DNA of 64,000 nt from NCBI RefSeq assembly GCF_004339745.1, contig NZ_SMGP01000004.1:558001-622000 (forward strand), in the 5' to 3' direction. This document shows, piece by piece, positions 9,020 to 16,949 of the stretch. The stretch is from Paraburkholderia sp. BL9I2N2 (GTDB lineage: Bacteria > Pseudomonadota > Gammaproteobacteria > Burkholderiales > Burkholderiaceae). Both the position numbers and the translations under genes were made by a program. The notes under the pieces are model-generated. The model worked only from the letters and a program-made list of their open reading frames with translations. It ran no database searches and had not been told where the DNA came from. Each line of letters begins with the position of its first letter. Positions within the stretch are counted from its first letter, which is position 1.

Positions 9020-9778
9020 ATGACATCGAACGACAACGCGACGCCGGGCACGATGCTCGAACGCGGCGCGGGCGTTGCCGTGTGGCGGCAGATCGAGCAG
9101 ATCCTGGCGGCGGAGATCGCCGCCAGCGGTTTCGGCGAAGAAGGGCGCCTGCCGAGCGAGGGCGAACTCGCGAAACGCTTCGACGTGAACCGGCATACCG
9201 TGCGCCGGGCCATGCTGGGTCTCGCGGCGTTGGGCCTCGTCAGCGTCGAGCAGGGGCGCGGCACCTTCGTGCAGCCCGGCGCCATCGACTATACGATTGG
9301 CCGCCGCACGCGGTTTACAGAAAACTTGCGCCAGCAGCATCACGCCGCGGCGGGCACGATGTTGTCGGCCGCGCGCGTGAAGGCCGAGCCGAGTGTCGCG
9401 AAGGCGCTGAGCCTGCGCGCCGGCGCGTCGGTCTACCGGATCGAATCGCTGCATGAATCCGACGGCGTGCCGCTCACGTTCGCGCGCAACTGGTATCCCG
9501 CGGCGCGTTTCGCGGACCTGCCGGAGGTGCTGGAGCGCACCGGCGGCATCACCAAGGCCATGGCGGAATTCGGCGTGCACGACTATCTGCGCAAGTGGAG
9601 CCGTATCGGCAGCGTGCTGCCCGAGCCGGAGGTGGCGCGGCGTTTGAACATCAACCGTCAGCAACCGGTGCTGTGGGTCGAAAACGTCGATGTCGATCTG
9701 CAAGGCACGCCGGTCAAATACGGCTTCACGCACTTTGCCGCGGACCGTGTGCAACTGCTGGTGGAGCACGACTTATGA
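9020..9778 (+). CDS. phnF: GntR/HutC-family phosphonate regulator
   Basis: The 252-residue protein has an N-terminal winged helix (about residues 15-85; LPSEGELAKRFDVNRHTVR is typical GntR) and a C-terminal UTRA ligand-binding domain, the PhnF layout. It is divergent from phnG and leads a plus-strand group with a DUF1045 gene and phnN. It probably represses the phn genes through the palindrome at 8885-8906. The stop overlaps the next start. Confidence 0.88.
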   Translation: MTSNDNATPGTMLERGAGVAVWRQIEQILAAEIAASGFGEEGRLPSEGELAKRFDVNRHTVRRAMLGLAALGLVSVEQGRGTFVQPGAIDYTIGRRTRFTENLRQQHHAAAGTMLSAARVKAEPSVAKALSLRAGASVYRIESLHESDGVPLTFARNWYPAARFADLPEVLERTGGITKAMAEFGVHDYLRKWSRIGSVLPEPEVARRLNINRQQPVLWVENVDVDLQGTPVKYGFTHFAADRVQLLVEHDL

Positions 9779-10497
9779 GCGGCGCCGTATGGGGTGCCGA
9801 CGCTCGTTTCGCTGTGTATTACGCGCCGTCGCGTGAATCGGCGTGGTGGCAGGCCGGCTCGGCGTGGCTCGCGCGCGACGCGGAAAGCGGCGAGCGCTGC
9901 GAATCTCCTCAACCTCCCGAGTTGACGCGTCCACTCGCAGAACTCACCGAAGCGCCGCGCCGCTACGGTTGGCACGGCACATTGGTCGCGCCGTTTCGAC
10001 TCGCCGACGGTGTGACGCAGGCACACGTATTGCAAGCTACACGTGAGTGGGCGCGGACCCAAAGCGCATTCGCGTTGCCGGTGGAAGCCGCGACGCTCGG
10101 CGATTTCGTGGCATTGCGGCCCGCCGATGCGCAAGGCGAAGCCAGCATCCGCGACGTGGCCACGAGCGCGCTGCGAACGCTCGATGCCTTGCGCGCGCGG
10201 CAGTCCGCGGCCGATCTGGCGCGCCGTTTGGCGGCCCCGCTCAGCGAACGGCAACGCGCGTTGCTGATCGAATGGGGTTATCCGTACGTGTTCGACGAAT
10301 TCCGATTTCACATGACGCTTTCCAGTTCGCTCGCCGATGCGCAGGAGCGCGCTACGCTGGTCACATGGTGGCAGGCGCGAACGGCCGCGCTCGGGCCGCT
10401 GCGTGTCGATCACGCCGCGCTCTTCGTCGAACCGGCTCCCGGCGAGCCGTTCGTGCTGTGGCAACGTATGCCGTTCCGGACCGACGAGGTGAAATAA
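9775..10497 (+). CDS. DUF1045 phosphonate-metabolism protein (2H phosphoesterase-like)
   Basis: This 240-residue protein belongs to the DUF1045 family found with C-P lyase genes. Two His-containing motifs are visible: RYGWHGTLVAPF near residue 65 and FRFHMTLSSS near residue 178, the H-x-T pair of 2H phosphoesterases. A likely job is opening the cyclic ribose phosphate produced by PhnJ, which PhnP does in E. coli; no phnP is present here. That role is inferred. ATG overlaps the phnF stop by four bases. Confidence 0.8.
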   Translation: MSGAVWGADARFAVYYAPSRESAWWQAGSAWLARDAESGERCESPQPPELTRPLAELTEAPRRYGWHGTLVAPFRLADGVTQAHVLQATREWARTQSAFALPVEAATLGDFVALRPADAQGEASIRDVATSALRTLDALRARQSAADLARRLAAPLSERQRALLIEWGYPYVFDEFRFHMTLSSSLADAQERATLVTWWQARTAALGPLRVDHAALFVEPAPGEPFVLWQRMPFRTDEVK

Positions 10498-10499
10498 CA

Positions 10500-11054
10500 A
10501 TGACAGGTCGTTTGATCTATGTAATGGGGCCGTCCGGCGCGGGCAAGGATTCGTTGCTGGAGTTCGCGCGCAAACACTTGATGGGCGAGCCGATTCTGTT
10601 CGCGCATCGCTACATCACGCGGCCGAGCGGCAATGGCGAGGCACACGTGGCGTTGAGCGTCGAAGAGTTCGCGGCGCGTTCCGTGCTCGGCCTGTTCGCG
10701 CTCGAATGGTCGAGCCACTCGCTGCGCTATGGCATCGGTATCGAACTCGATGTATGGCTGGCACGCGGCTGCACGGTAGTCGTCAACGGCTCGCGTCAGC
10801 ATTTGCAGCATGTGCTGGCGCGTTATCCGAATACGGAAGTGGTGCACGTGGACGCCGCGCCGCATATTCTCGAAGCCCGGCTCGGCGCGCGGGCACGCGA
10901 ATCGGCGGAACAGGTGGCGGCGCGGCTCGCGCGCCGCGCGCCGTTCTCGTTGCCGGATGGCGTGCGCTGCACCACGATCGACAATTCCGGCGAGCTGAAC
11001 GAAGCCGGGCATGCGTTGATTGCGTTCCTCAAGGCGGAAGCCGACGTTCAGTAA
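10500..11054 (+). CDS. phnN: Ribose 1,5-bisphosphate phosphokinase
   Basis: PhnN converts ribose 1,5-bisphosphate to PRPP, completing C-P lyase ribose salvage. The 184-residue P-loop kinase has Walker A GPSGAGKDS at about residues 10-18 and a guanylate-kinase-like fold pattern (RYITRP, FALEWSSH). It starts 2 bases after the DUF1045 stop. The plus-strand group phnF-DUF1045-phnN complements the minus-strand phnGHIJKLM operon. phnCDE transport genes are not in the window. Confidence 0.9.
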   Translation: MTGRLIYVMGPSGAGKDSLLEFARKHLMGEPILFAHRYITRPSGNGEAHVALSVEEFAARSVLGLFALEWSSHSLRYGIGIELDVWLARGCTVVVNGSRQHLQHVLARYPNTEVVHVDAAPHILEARLGARARESAEQVAARLARRAPFSLPDGVRCTTIDNSGELNEAGHALIAFLKAEADVQ

Positions 11055-11060
11055 GCCGTA

Positions 11061-11969
11061 TTATTCGGCCATCGCCATGCGTTCCCGCGTGGCGTCCTGC
11101 AGGCAGGACACGAACTGCAGGACGGCCGGCGTCGGCAGCAGGCCGCGCCGCGAAATGATGCTCAGATCGTAGTTCGGCAGCGCCTCTTCGATCTGCGCGA
11201 CGCGGATGCCGAGCGGCGCGACCATCTGCGCGAGCGGCCGCGTGAAGCAGCCGATCACATCGGTTTGCGACACCAGTCCGAGCGTCACCGCGAACGACGA
11301 CGGCGCGCGCACCAGCCGCTTCGGCACCGGCAGGCCGTGCGCGTTGAACATCGCCATCATCACGCTGTGCGGGAAGTGATCGGCGCCCACGGTCACGATC
11401 CACTCCGCGTCGAGCAGTTCATGCAGGCGCGTCACGTTGGCCAGCGGATGCCCCGCGCGCATGGCGACGACGAACTGCGTCGAATAGAGCGGCGCTTGCA
11501 CCAGATCGCTGTCGAGCGCCTGCACGTGATGGATCGCCGCGATATCCAGCGCGCCGTTGCGCAAACGCGCGACGGCGTCCGGGATCGTCACTTCTTCCAG
11601 ATGCAGATTGACCAGCGGCATCGCGCGGCGAAACTTCGAGACCGCGTGGGGCAGCGCCGTGAGCGCGATCGACGGCATGGTGCCCACGCTGACCTTGCCG
11701 GCCAGTTCTCCCTTCACCTGTTCGACGGCTTCGACCGTGCGCCGCATGTCGCCCAGCAACTGCTCGGCGCGCGGCAGCAGCGCGAGCCCGCACGCCGTCA
11801 ATTCGATGCCGCGCACGCTGCGCACCATCAATTCGGCATTCAGCGCGCTTTCGAGCTCGCGGATCGTATGCGTGACGGCCGGTTGCGTCACGCCGAGCTC
11901 GCGCGCGGCGGCGCGCAGACTGCGGTGATGGGCGGCGGCGACGAACGCCTGCAACTGCTGCGGTTTCAT
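11061..11969 (-). CDS. LysR-family transcriptional regulator
   Basis: The start at 11969 gives the typical LysR N-terminus (MKPQQLQAFVAAAHHRSLRA) with its helix-turn-helix in residues 15-40 and about 302 residues in all; earlier ATGs add a non-conserved leader. The C-terminal part is the periplasmic-binding-protein-like effector domain. It is divergent from the M20 amidohydrolase gene starting at 12104, so it probably regulates that gene. The 134-bp space between them would hold the operator. The effector is unknown. Confidence 0.88.
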   Translation of the reverse strand: MKPQQLQAFVAAAHHRSLRAAARELGVTQPAVTHTIRELESALNAELMVRSVRGIELTACGLALLPRAEQLLGDMRRTVEAVEQVKGELAGKVSVGTMPSIALTALPHAVSKFRRAMPLVNLHLEEVTIPDAVARLRNGALDIAAIHHVQALDSDLVQAPLYSTQFVVAMRAGHPLANVTRLHELLDAEWIVTVGADHFPHSVMMAMFNAHGLPVPKRLVRAPSSFAVTLGLVSQTDVIGCFTRPLAQMVAPLGIRVAQIEEALPNYDLSIISRRGLLPTPAVLQFVSCLQDATRERMAMAE

Positions 11970-12103
11970 TGGGGTAATCCCGTATATAACGCTTGTTAAT
12001 CGGGGTGAAAAAAACAGCATCTTATTCGAACAAAACGGCGTGGCTATAGTGCTCGCCTGTTGGCCGCGTTTTGATGCGGCCATGAATCCATGGAGCCCTA
12101 GAG

Positions 12104-13153
12104 ATGAGCGAAGCCGCGCGTTTTACCGAAGTGTCCGACCTGGCGCCCGCCGCCGACAGCCTGCGCGAGATTCGCCATCACATTCACCACCACCCGGAAC
12201 TGGCCTACGAGGAACACCAGACGAGCGCGCTGGTCGCCGAGAAGCTCGAGCAATGGGGCTGGCAGGTCACGCGCGGCGTCGGCCAGACGGGTGTGGTGGG
12301 CACGCTGAAGGTGGGCGACGGCAAGCGCAGCATCGGCATTCGCGCCGACATGGACGCGCTGCCGATCGTCGAGCAAACCGGCCTGCCGTATGCGAGCGGC
12401 ACGCACGGCAAGATGCACGCATGCGGCCACGACGGTCATACGACGATGCTGCTCGGCGCCGCGCAACGGCTCGCGGCCACGCGCAATTTTTCCGGCACGG
12501 TGCATCTGTACTTCCAGCCGGCCGAGGAGAGCGGCATCGACAGCGGCGCGCTGAAGATGATCAACGACGGCCTGTTCGAGCGCTTCCCCTGTGATGCCGT
12601 GTTCGGCGTGCACAACCATCCGGGCGAAGAGCCGGGCGTGCTGCTGTTCCGCAAAGGGCCGTTCATGTCGGCGGGCGACAAGGCGATCATCACGATTGAA
12701 GGCGTCGGCGGCCACGCGGCGCGTCCGCATCTCACGGTCGATCCGGTGGTGGTGGCGGCGAGCATCGTGATGGCGTTGCAGACGATCGTCGCGCGCAACG
12801 TCGATCCGTCGCAACCGGCGGTGGTGACAGTCGGCTCGATGCATGCGGGCACCGCGAACAACGTGATTTCGAGCAGCGCGAAGCTGGAGCTGAGCGTGCG
12901 CTCGTTCAGCCCGGAAGTACGCGCGTTGTTGAAGAAACGCATTACCGAGCTTGCCGAAAGCCAGGCTGCGAGCTACGGCGGCAAGGCGCTGGTGGAGTAC
13001 ATCGAAGGCTATCCGGTGGTGGTCAATTCGGATGCCGAAACGGACTTCGCGGTGGAGGTGGCGCGCGAACTGGTCGGCGACGACAAGGTGGTCGCGCAGA
13101 CCGACATCCTGATGGGCAGTCAGGATTTTCGCCCGCAAACCCAATACCATTAA
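12104..13153 (+). pseudogene. M20D amidohydrolase (hippurate hydrolase-like), 5' part cut by prophage
   Basis: This is the front part of an M20D peptidase/amidohydrolase. The metal motif MHACGHDGHT (near residue 105) and EESGIDSGAL are intact. Host sequence ends in the conserved LMGS, about residue 339; the last 10 codons (QDFRPQTQYH) and the stop are supplied by the prophage. The missing 3' part, including the VHNPHYDFND motif with a metal-binding His, is found at 53274-53459. Together they would make about 398 residues, the family's usual length. The truncated protein should be inactive, though it is still a 349-codon open frame. Confidence 0.93.
13109..13119. repeat. Left attachment site core (attL)
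   Basis: CTGATGGGCAG is shared exactly with 53274-53284. Beyond the core, the phage side still resembles the host codons: AGT CAG GAT TTT against AGC GAA GAC TTC, so the Gly-Ser-x-Asp-Phe peptide is kept despite different bases. Confidence 0.88.
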
Positions 13154-13157
13154 GGGC

Positions 13158-13190
13158 TTTCTAATATTCCTTGAGCCAGTTTCTAATATT
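13158..13190. repeat. Two integrase arm-type repeats, left end
   Basis: TTTCTAATATT occurs at 13158-13168 and 13180-13190, direct repeats spaced 22 bp (two helical turns). The same 11-mer occurs at 53149-53159 and inverted at 53212-53222, near the other end. This arrangement is expected for arm sites bound by the integrase N-terminal domain. Confidence 0.8.
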
Positions 13191-14251
13191 CACGCTGATT
13201 TTGGTATCTTCAGCACGATTTTGCTGACCGGAATATTGCGCTGCTTGAAGTACGTCTCAGTCGTCGAAATCTTGGCGTGCGCAGCCGCATCCTTGATCTC
13301 TTTCACGTCATAGCCGGCGCGCTCCGCGTCCGTCAGCGCCTTCGCTCGAATGTCCTTGATCGTGTATGACTGCTCGATCTTGACCGCCTTGCAGGCCCGT
13401 TTCCACACAGCTAGCGCCGACGTGTCACTCTGGAACTTTCCGTTCTGGTTGTGGATGACCAGATTCGATTTGATCTTGCCGGTGCTGCGCGCGCGCTCAA
13501 GCACTGCGTCAATTTCAGGCGTGATCGGCCAGTCGATGGCGAGGCCGCTTGAATCCCGTGTTTTCGATGGCATGAAGTGGATAACGCCATTGTCCCGGTC
13601 CACCCAGTTGCAATCGTCGCCATCTTTCTTCCAGAGTAGTGACCGAATCTCGGTCGAGCGCTGGGCGGTCAGGTAGCAGAGATCAACTAGGCATAGGATC
13701 ATCGGATTCTGTTCTTCGAGGCGCGCGCGGATCAGCGCGAAGTGATCATCCGGGATATACACGTCGCGCGGCTTCGGCTGCTTCAGCTTGATGCCGTTGC
13801 ATGGGTTCTCACCAGCGTAGTACCGCTTCTCCCGGCACCACTGAAAGAATCCCTTCAGGAAGGCGCGCAAGGCCCGCTGCATCGCCAATTTTCCCTTCCA
13901 TAGCCCAAGGAAATCGACCACATGGGCGTTATCCACCTGCCTGACGTTCACATCCGAGAACACACGCTTAACATAGTCGCCATAGTAGTGCCAGCCGTCC
14001 TCGCGATGCTCGGCACGCTTCTCGCGCACATATTCCGCCACGCGCGCCGGCATGTCGCCCGATCCAGTTTCATCAGATTCGCGCTTGCGCTTCTCCGCTG
14101 CGAGCCGCTCCAGCATCTTCGGCTCGCCAGCATCAACCCGGCATAGCTTGATCCATGGGCCATTCTTCGGCACCCAGTACCAACTTCCGCTTTTCTGATA
14201 GACCCGATTGGGCAAGCCATCGGGGATCGTGCGGCGACGTGCGGCGTTCAT
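13190..14251 (-). CDS. int: Tyrosine-family phage integrase
   Basis: The 353-residue protein has an N-terminal arm-binding and SAM-like region and a C-terminal catalytic domain. The catalytic pattern is visible: Arg in LTAQRSTEIRSL, the R of IKDIRAKAL, His in DAAAHAKISTTETYFKQR, with the Tyr of that last block as nucleophile. It is the last gene of the leftward early operon, next to attL, and its start overlaps the DUF4224 gene stop (ATGA). It should catalyse integration into the M20 gene. Confidence 0.95.
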   Translation of the reverse strand: MNAARRRTIPDGLPNRVYQKSGSWYWVPKNGPWIKLCRVDAGEPKMLERLAAEKRKRESDETGSGDMPARVAEYVREKRAEHREDGWHYYGDYVKRVFSDVNVRQVDNAHVVDFLGLWKGKLAMQRALRAFLKGFFQWCREKRYYAGENPCNGIKLKQPKPRDVYIPDDHFALIRARLEEQNPMILCLVDLCYLTAQRSTEIRSLLWKKDGDDCNWVDRDNGVIHFMPSKTRDSSGLAIDWPITPEIDAVLERARSTGKIKSNLVIHNQNGKFQSDTSALAVWKRACKAVKIEQSYTIKDIRAKALTDAERAGYDVKEIKDAAAHAKISTTETYFKQRNIPVSKIVLKIPKSA

Positions 14252-14493
14252 TTCACTGCTCTCAATTTTTCTGGCCTCAGAAGCGGCCGTTGTTCTTCGA
14301 TCGGCTCGGAAGTCACACCGGCGCGCTTTTTCTGGATGGCGTTGAAGGTTTCCCAGGTGATGACCGGGCTACCATCGCTGCGACGCGCCACGCTGACGCG
14401 CAGCTCACGCTTGAACCAATCCACCTGCTTAGAATAGCGCACGAAGCCGGTGACGCTTTCCAAGTCCTCCGTGGTCATCAGTCTCTCGCTCAT
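14248..14493 (-). CDS. DUF4224-type small protein, putative excisionase
   Basis: About 81 residues from the ATG at 14493 (MSERLMTTEDL), which overlaps an upstream stop as ATGA and has GGGGTG upstream. The sequence LESVTGFVRYSKQVDWFKREL followed by a RRSDGSPVITWE block matches DUF4224 proteins, small winged-helix-like proteins coded beside tyrosine integrases. A role as directionality factor is inferred from family and position. Confidence 0.7.
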   Translation of the reverse strand: MSERLMTTEDLESVTGFVRYSKQVDWFKRELRVSVARRSDGSPVITWETFNAIQKKRAGVTSEPIEEQRPLLRPEKLRAVK

Positions 14494-14549
14494 TTCACAC
14501 CCCAAGCCGTCTTACTGGTTTCGATTATGCGTTGTGCTGCTTCTGTCAC
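14490..14549 (-). CDS. Possible 19-residue microprotein
   Basis: GTG at 14549 overlaps the stop of the 119-residue gene (GTGA), and its own stop overlaps the ATG of the DUF4224 gene (ATGA), giving MTEAAQRIIETSKTAWGVK. The double overlap is what one sees for translationally coupled genes, but so short a frame could arise by chance. Confidence 0.25.
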   Translation of the reverse strand: MTEAAQRIIETSKTAWGVK

Positions 14550-14905
14550 CGCGGCCTCGCCATCATTGCAAGCTCCGCGCGCCGGTTGATCTCGGCAAAG
14601 TATCCAGTCATCTCGCCAGTGAGAACCGCATAGGTGCGCGGCTGCGCGATTGTCGCCGGATCGATGACCTGCTTCGGCGCTGGCCTCTTCCGCATATGCA
14701 CAGATCCCTTTAGGATGAAGCACAGCGTTTTATGTGGCCGTATTGTCGCCAACTTACCCTCATCAACTAGGGCAAAAAGCACTCTCTTGACATCGACAGA
14801 CTGCGCGCGAAGCTTGCGGCCCAGGTTGTACGGCGCATAAATCTGGCCCGGCTTGATCATTTCCAACAGGACTTCGCGGGTGACTTCTCTTTTTGGGTAT
14901 GGCAT
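14546..14905 (-). CDS. Hypothetical phage protein, winged-helix-like
   Basis: The gene has a strong site GAGGGGGAA before ATG. The 119 residues look like a small helix-turn-helix or winged-helix protein: VLLEMIKPGQIYAPYNLGRKL then VDVKRVLFALVDEGKLATI, as in DNA-binding regulators that sit in phage early operons. No family name can be given. Confidence 0.6.
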   Translation of the reverse strand: MPYPKREVTREVLLEMIKPGQIYAPYNLGRKLRAQSVDVKRVLFALVDEGKLATIRPHKTLCFILKGSVHMRKRPAPKQVIDPATIAQPRTYAVLTGEMTGYFAEINRRAELAMMARPR

Positions 14906-14906
14906 G

Positions 14907-15122
14907 TCAATTCCCCCTCAAACCGCACAGATAGTCAGTCGATACTCCGAGCCGCGTCGCCAGACCTATCAGCGTCTCATAGCTCGGGTGAGTCTTGCCC
15001 TGCAACAGCAGGCATATGACGCTCTTGGTCGTGCCGATAGCGTCGGCGAGTTGCGATTGCGTCAGCCCGCGCGCTTCCTGGGCAAGCATGAGGCGCAAAG
15101 CAAAATTCCGGTCGTCTGGCAT
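14907..15122 (-). CDS. XRE-family helix-turn-helix protein
   Basis: This 71-residue protein is essentially one HTH_3 domain: LTQSQLADAIGTTKSVICLLLQG then PSYETLIGLATRLGVSTDYL. The start has GGGGGAGTGA upstream. It lies far from the main switch, so it may control the integrase end of the leftward operon or a host function. It is one of two XRE proteins here besides the repressor and Cro-like protein. Confidence 0.8.
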   Translation of the reverse strand: MPDDRNFALRLMLAQEARGLTQSQLADAIGTTKSVICLLLQGKTHPSYETLIGLATRLGVSTDYLCGLRGN

Positions 15123-15374
15123 TCACTCCCCCGATACTGGTTTTTGAGACAGGGCGGCATCGCGAGCCGCTTCGAAGGCGCCGCGTTTGACGCTCACCAC
15201 GAACACGACGTTTTCCCACTCGCCGGTCGCAATGTCGCGCATCGAAACGCAGTCCGTGCCGAACGAGACATCGACATATCCGCGCCGTTGCTTTGCGCCG
15301 GTGACTGAGTCGCTCAAGACTTGAACGCCGACGTTATCCACACCGACACGCTGGATCAGTTCATCGAGTTTCAT
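15123..15374 (-). CDS. Hypothetical early phage protein
   Basis: 83 residues from ATG 15374, which overlaps the upstream stop (TGATG) and has GGAGGC just before. It begins MKLDELIQRVGVDNVGVQVL and has no motif I recognise. It lies between the Lar-like gene and an HTH gene. Confidence 0.55.
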   Translation of the reverse strand: MKLDELIQRVGVDNVGVQVLSDSVTGAKQRRGYVDVSFGTDCVSMRDIATGEWENVVFVVSVKRGAFEAARDAALSQKPVSGE

Positions 15375-15958
15375 CACGCCTCCGTCGGGTTTTGAGACAG
15401 GGCGCGGATCGCGTCCACTGCTTCGGCGATGCCGTTGTTCCAGTAGATTCGCGCGTCCACTTCATATGTCTTGCCGTGCTGGCACTTGATCGCTGCTTGC
15501 GCAGCTTCCTCCAGCACCGCATCCCTGTCCTGCGCTCCACCCTGCGCAGTGGGGGCGGCAAAATAGCGCGCAGGCTCTTTGCCGATGGCATCGCGCAGAT
15601 CGGCGACCTTGTCTGCATCACTGGTCCATGCACGGATGAAGCGCTCGCCGTCGCTGCCGTACACTGGCTTGGGATCAGCGAACCAAACGTACAAGTCCGG
15701 ATCCACCGCCCCCACAGTCGCCTGAGCGCTGGCAGCGGCGCGGCGGTTCCATTCGTCTCGCACCTCCTGGTAGGTCTGCGGGCATGGATCGGTCGAGAAT
15801 CCCGCTCCGCTCGATGCGCGGCATGAGGAGCACTTGATGGACAGAAAGACTCCGCCTGTGTCGCTATCGTGTTCGCTGGCGATTCCTACTTTTGAACTGC
15901 CGCAAAACGGGCACGGCTTCAGTTCCTCGCTCACCGATCCGCTGTCTTTTGTGGTCAT
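15374..15958 (-). CDS. Lar-like restriction alleviation protein, long form
   Basis: Residues 12-70 match the Lar family: ELKPCPFCGSSKVGI, a second Cys pair CSSCRASSGA, and the terminal DEWNRR, which together form a zinc ribbon. Classical Lar (Rac prophage) lessens type I restriction and is about 60-65 residues. Here a 120-residue C-terminal part follows (LYVWFADPKPVYGSDGERF...), common in phage early proteins but of unknown function. Anti-restriction activity is inferred from the N-terminal family only. Confidence 0.7.
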   Translation of the reverse strand: MTTKDSGSVSEELKPCPFCGSSKVGIASEHDSDTGGVFLSIKCSSCRASSGAGFSTDPCPQTYQEVRDEWNRRAAASAQATVGAVDPDLYVWFADPKPVYGSDGERFIRAWTSDADKVADLRDAIGKEPARYFAAPTAQGGAQDRDAVLEEAAQAAIKCQHGKTYEVDARIYWNNGIAEAVDAIRALSQNPTEA

Positions 15959-15960
15959 GG

Positions 15961-16206
15961 TTATTGTTTCCGCACGTATGGGTTGTTTTCGTGGTCCGTG
16001 AGTCCGGCAATGTAGTCAAGGCTCACGCCGAATAGCTTTGCGAGTTCGGCGGCCATCGTCAGGCCAGGCAGGTGCTCGTCTCGCTCCACTTCGCATAGGT
16101 AGGTTTGGCTCATGCGTATGCGGTTGGCCGCCTCTGAAGCAGATAGCCGCGCGTCGGTGCGCAATCGCCTGAGTCGGGCACCAATGGTTTCGGTCACATC
16201 GTGCAT
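15961..16206 (-). CDS. XRE-family regulator
   Basis: I start at ATG 16206 (MHDVTETIGARLRRLRTD), inside the end of the DpdA-like gene, because HTH proteins begin near this point. The 81-residue protein carries a full HTH_3 domain (LSASEAANRIRMSQTYLCEVERD then LAKLFGVSLDYI). It is separate from the CI-like repressor and may act on another phage or host promoter. Its C-terminus is short and charged. Confidence 0.75.
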   Translation of the reverse strand: MHDVTETIGARLRRLRTDARLSASEAANRIRMSQTYLCEVERDEHLPGLTMAAELAKLFGVSLDYIAGLTDHENNPYVRKQ

Positions 16207-16949
16207 AGTTCCTCTGCTGTAAATAGTCCCTTCTGCGCTGGCGGCGGCCGGCTGTTGATTCGTTCGGTCCATGCTTTAGCCTCCCTCCAGTCGTTTGCAT
16301 TGCGGCCCTGCTTGCGAGCTGCAAAACTCCATGCCATTGAATCGGCTGTGTACAGCAGGTCTTTCACGATCCACGAAGACAGCGCCGTAGATTTCAGGCC
16401 GAAGCCGTGCAGTCGAAGGTCGGGGCGCACCGCCTTGATTGCCATCAGCACGCGCTCGATTGCACGCGGATCGCCGTTGCGCTTGCAAACGGAGCCGACG
16501 CCGACCCATGCTCCATGCTTCAGCCGGTCGCCGTACATTTCGATGTGGCGCACATAGTCTTCAGGCGCATAACCCTGCAGCACCGGCATGATGTAGATGC
16601 CACCGACATCACACTTCATCAGGGCGTCGTATCTTTCGATGGTCATCTGCTGATGCTCGATGATCGTCTTGCCGGTGATCTTCAACATGTGGGCCTCGCA
16701 CATGTAGTCCTGCGCAACGGCCGCCAGCAAATTCCCATTCGACGCCCAGCGCTTGATCTGCTCTGCGTATTCTTCAACGCCATTTGGATAGCCGCCATGC
16801 TTCAGGATCGTCGTGAAGGCCGCGCTGTCCAGAATCCAGTCGCCGACTTCGAAGCCAGACTTGCGACCCATCAGGCGATTTCGGCTGATGAACGCGGTGT
16901 CAAAGTGCTTTGCATCTGACGGCTGGTGCAGACCGGTGAAGAATCTCAC
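16194..16949 (-). CDS. dpdA: DpdA/TGT-like protein, candidate 7-deazaguanine DNA transglycosylase
   Basis: The 251-residue protein starts at GTG 16949, overlapping the upstream stop (GTGA). It resembles phage proteins of the tRNA-guanine transglycosylase fold called DpdA, which exchange guanine in DNA for a 7-deazaguanine base. Blocks equivalent to TGT active-site motifs are visible: LDSAAF with D41 in place of the TGT DSGG motif, MPVLQGY near 121, VGVGSVCKRNG near 149, LHGFGLKST near 180 and ADSMAWSF with D203. No TGT zinc Cys cluster is evident. No preQ0 synthesis genes (folE, queD, queE, queC) are in the window, so substrate would come from the host. Function in DNA rather than tRNA is inferred. 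Confidence 0.72.
   Translation of the reverse strand: MRFFTGLHQPSDAKHFDTAFISRNRLMGRKSGFEVGDWILDSAAFTTILKHGGYPNGVEEYAEQIKRWASNGNLLAAVAQDYMCEAHMLKITGKTIIEHQQMTIERYDALMKCDVGGIYIMPVLQGYAPEDYVRHIEMYGDRLKHGAWVGVGSVCKRNGDPRAIERVLMAIKAVRPDLRLHGFGLKSTALSSWIVKDLLYTADSMAWSFAARKQGRNANDWREAKAWTERINSRPPPAQKGLFTAEELCTM

Noticed and set aside
10047..11054. Long frame covering the DUF1045 gene and phnN
   Set aside because: Only its end from 10500 is the real phnN; the front part is an out-of-frame reading of the DUF1045 gene.
13109..13119. tRNA or tmRNA as attachment site
   Set aside because: The junction lies within a protein-coding motif; no cloverleaf can be formed from the bases on either side.
15961..16206. 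Main phage repressor at this HTH gene
   Set aside because: It lies inside the leftward operon without operators or a divergent Cro gene; the 22257-22634 gene has all of these.
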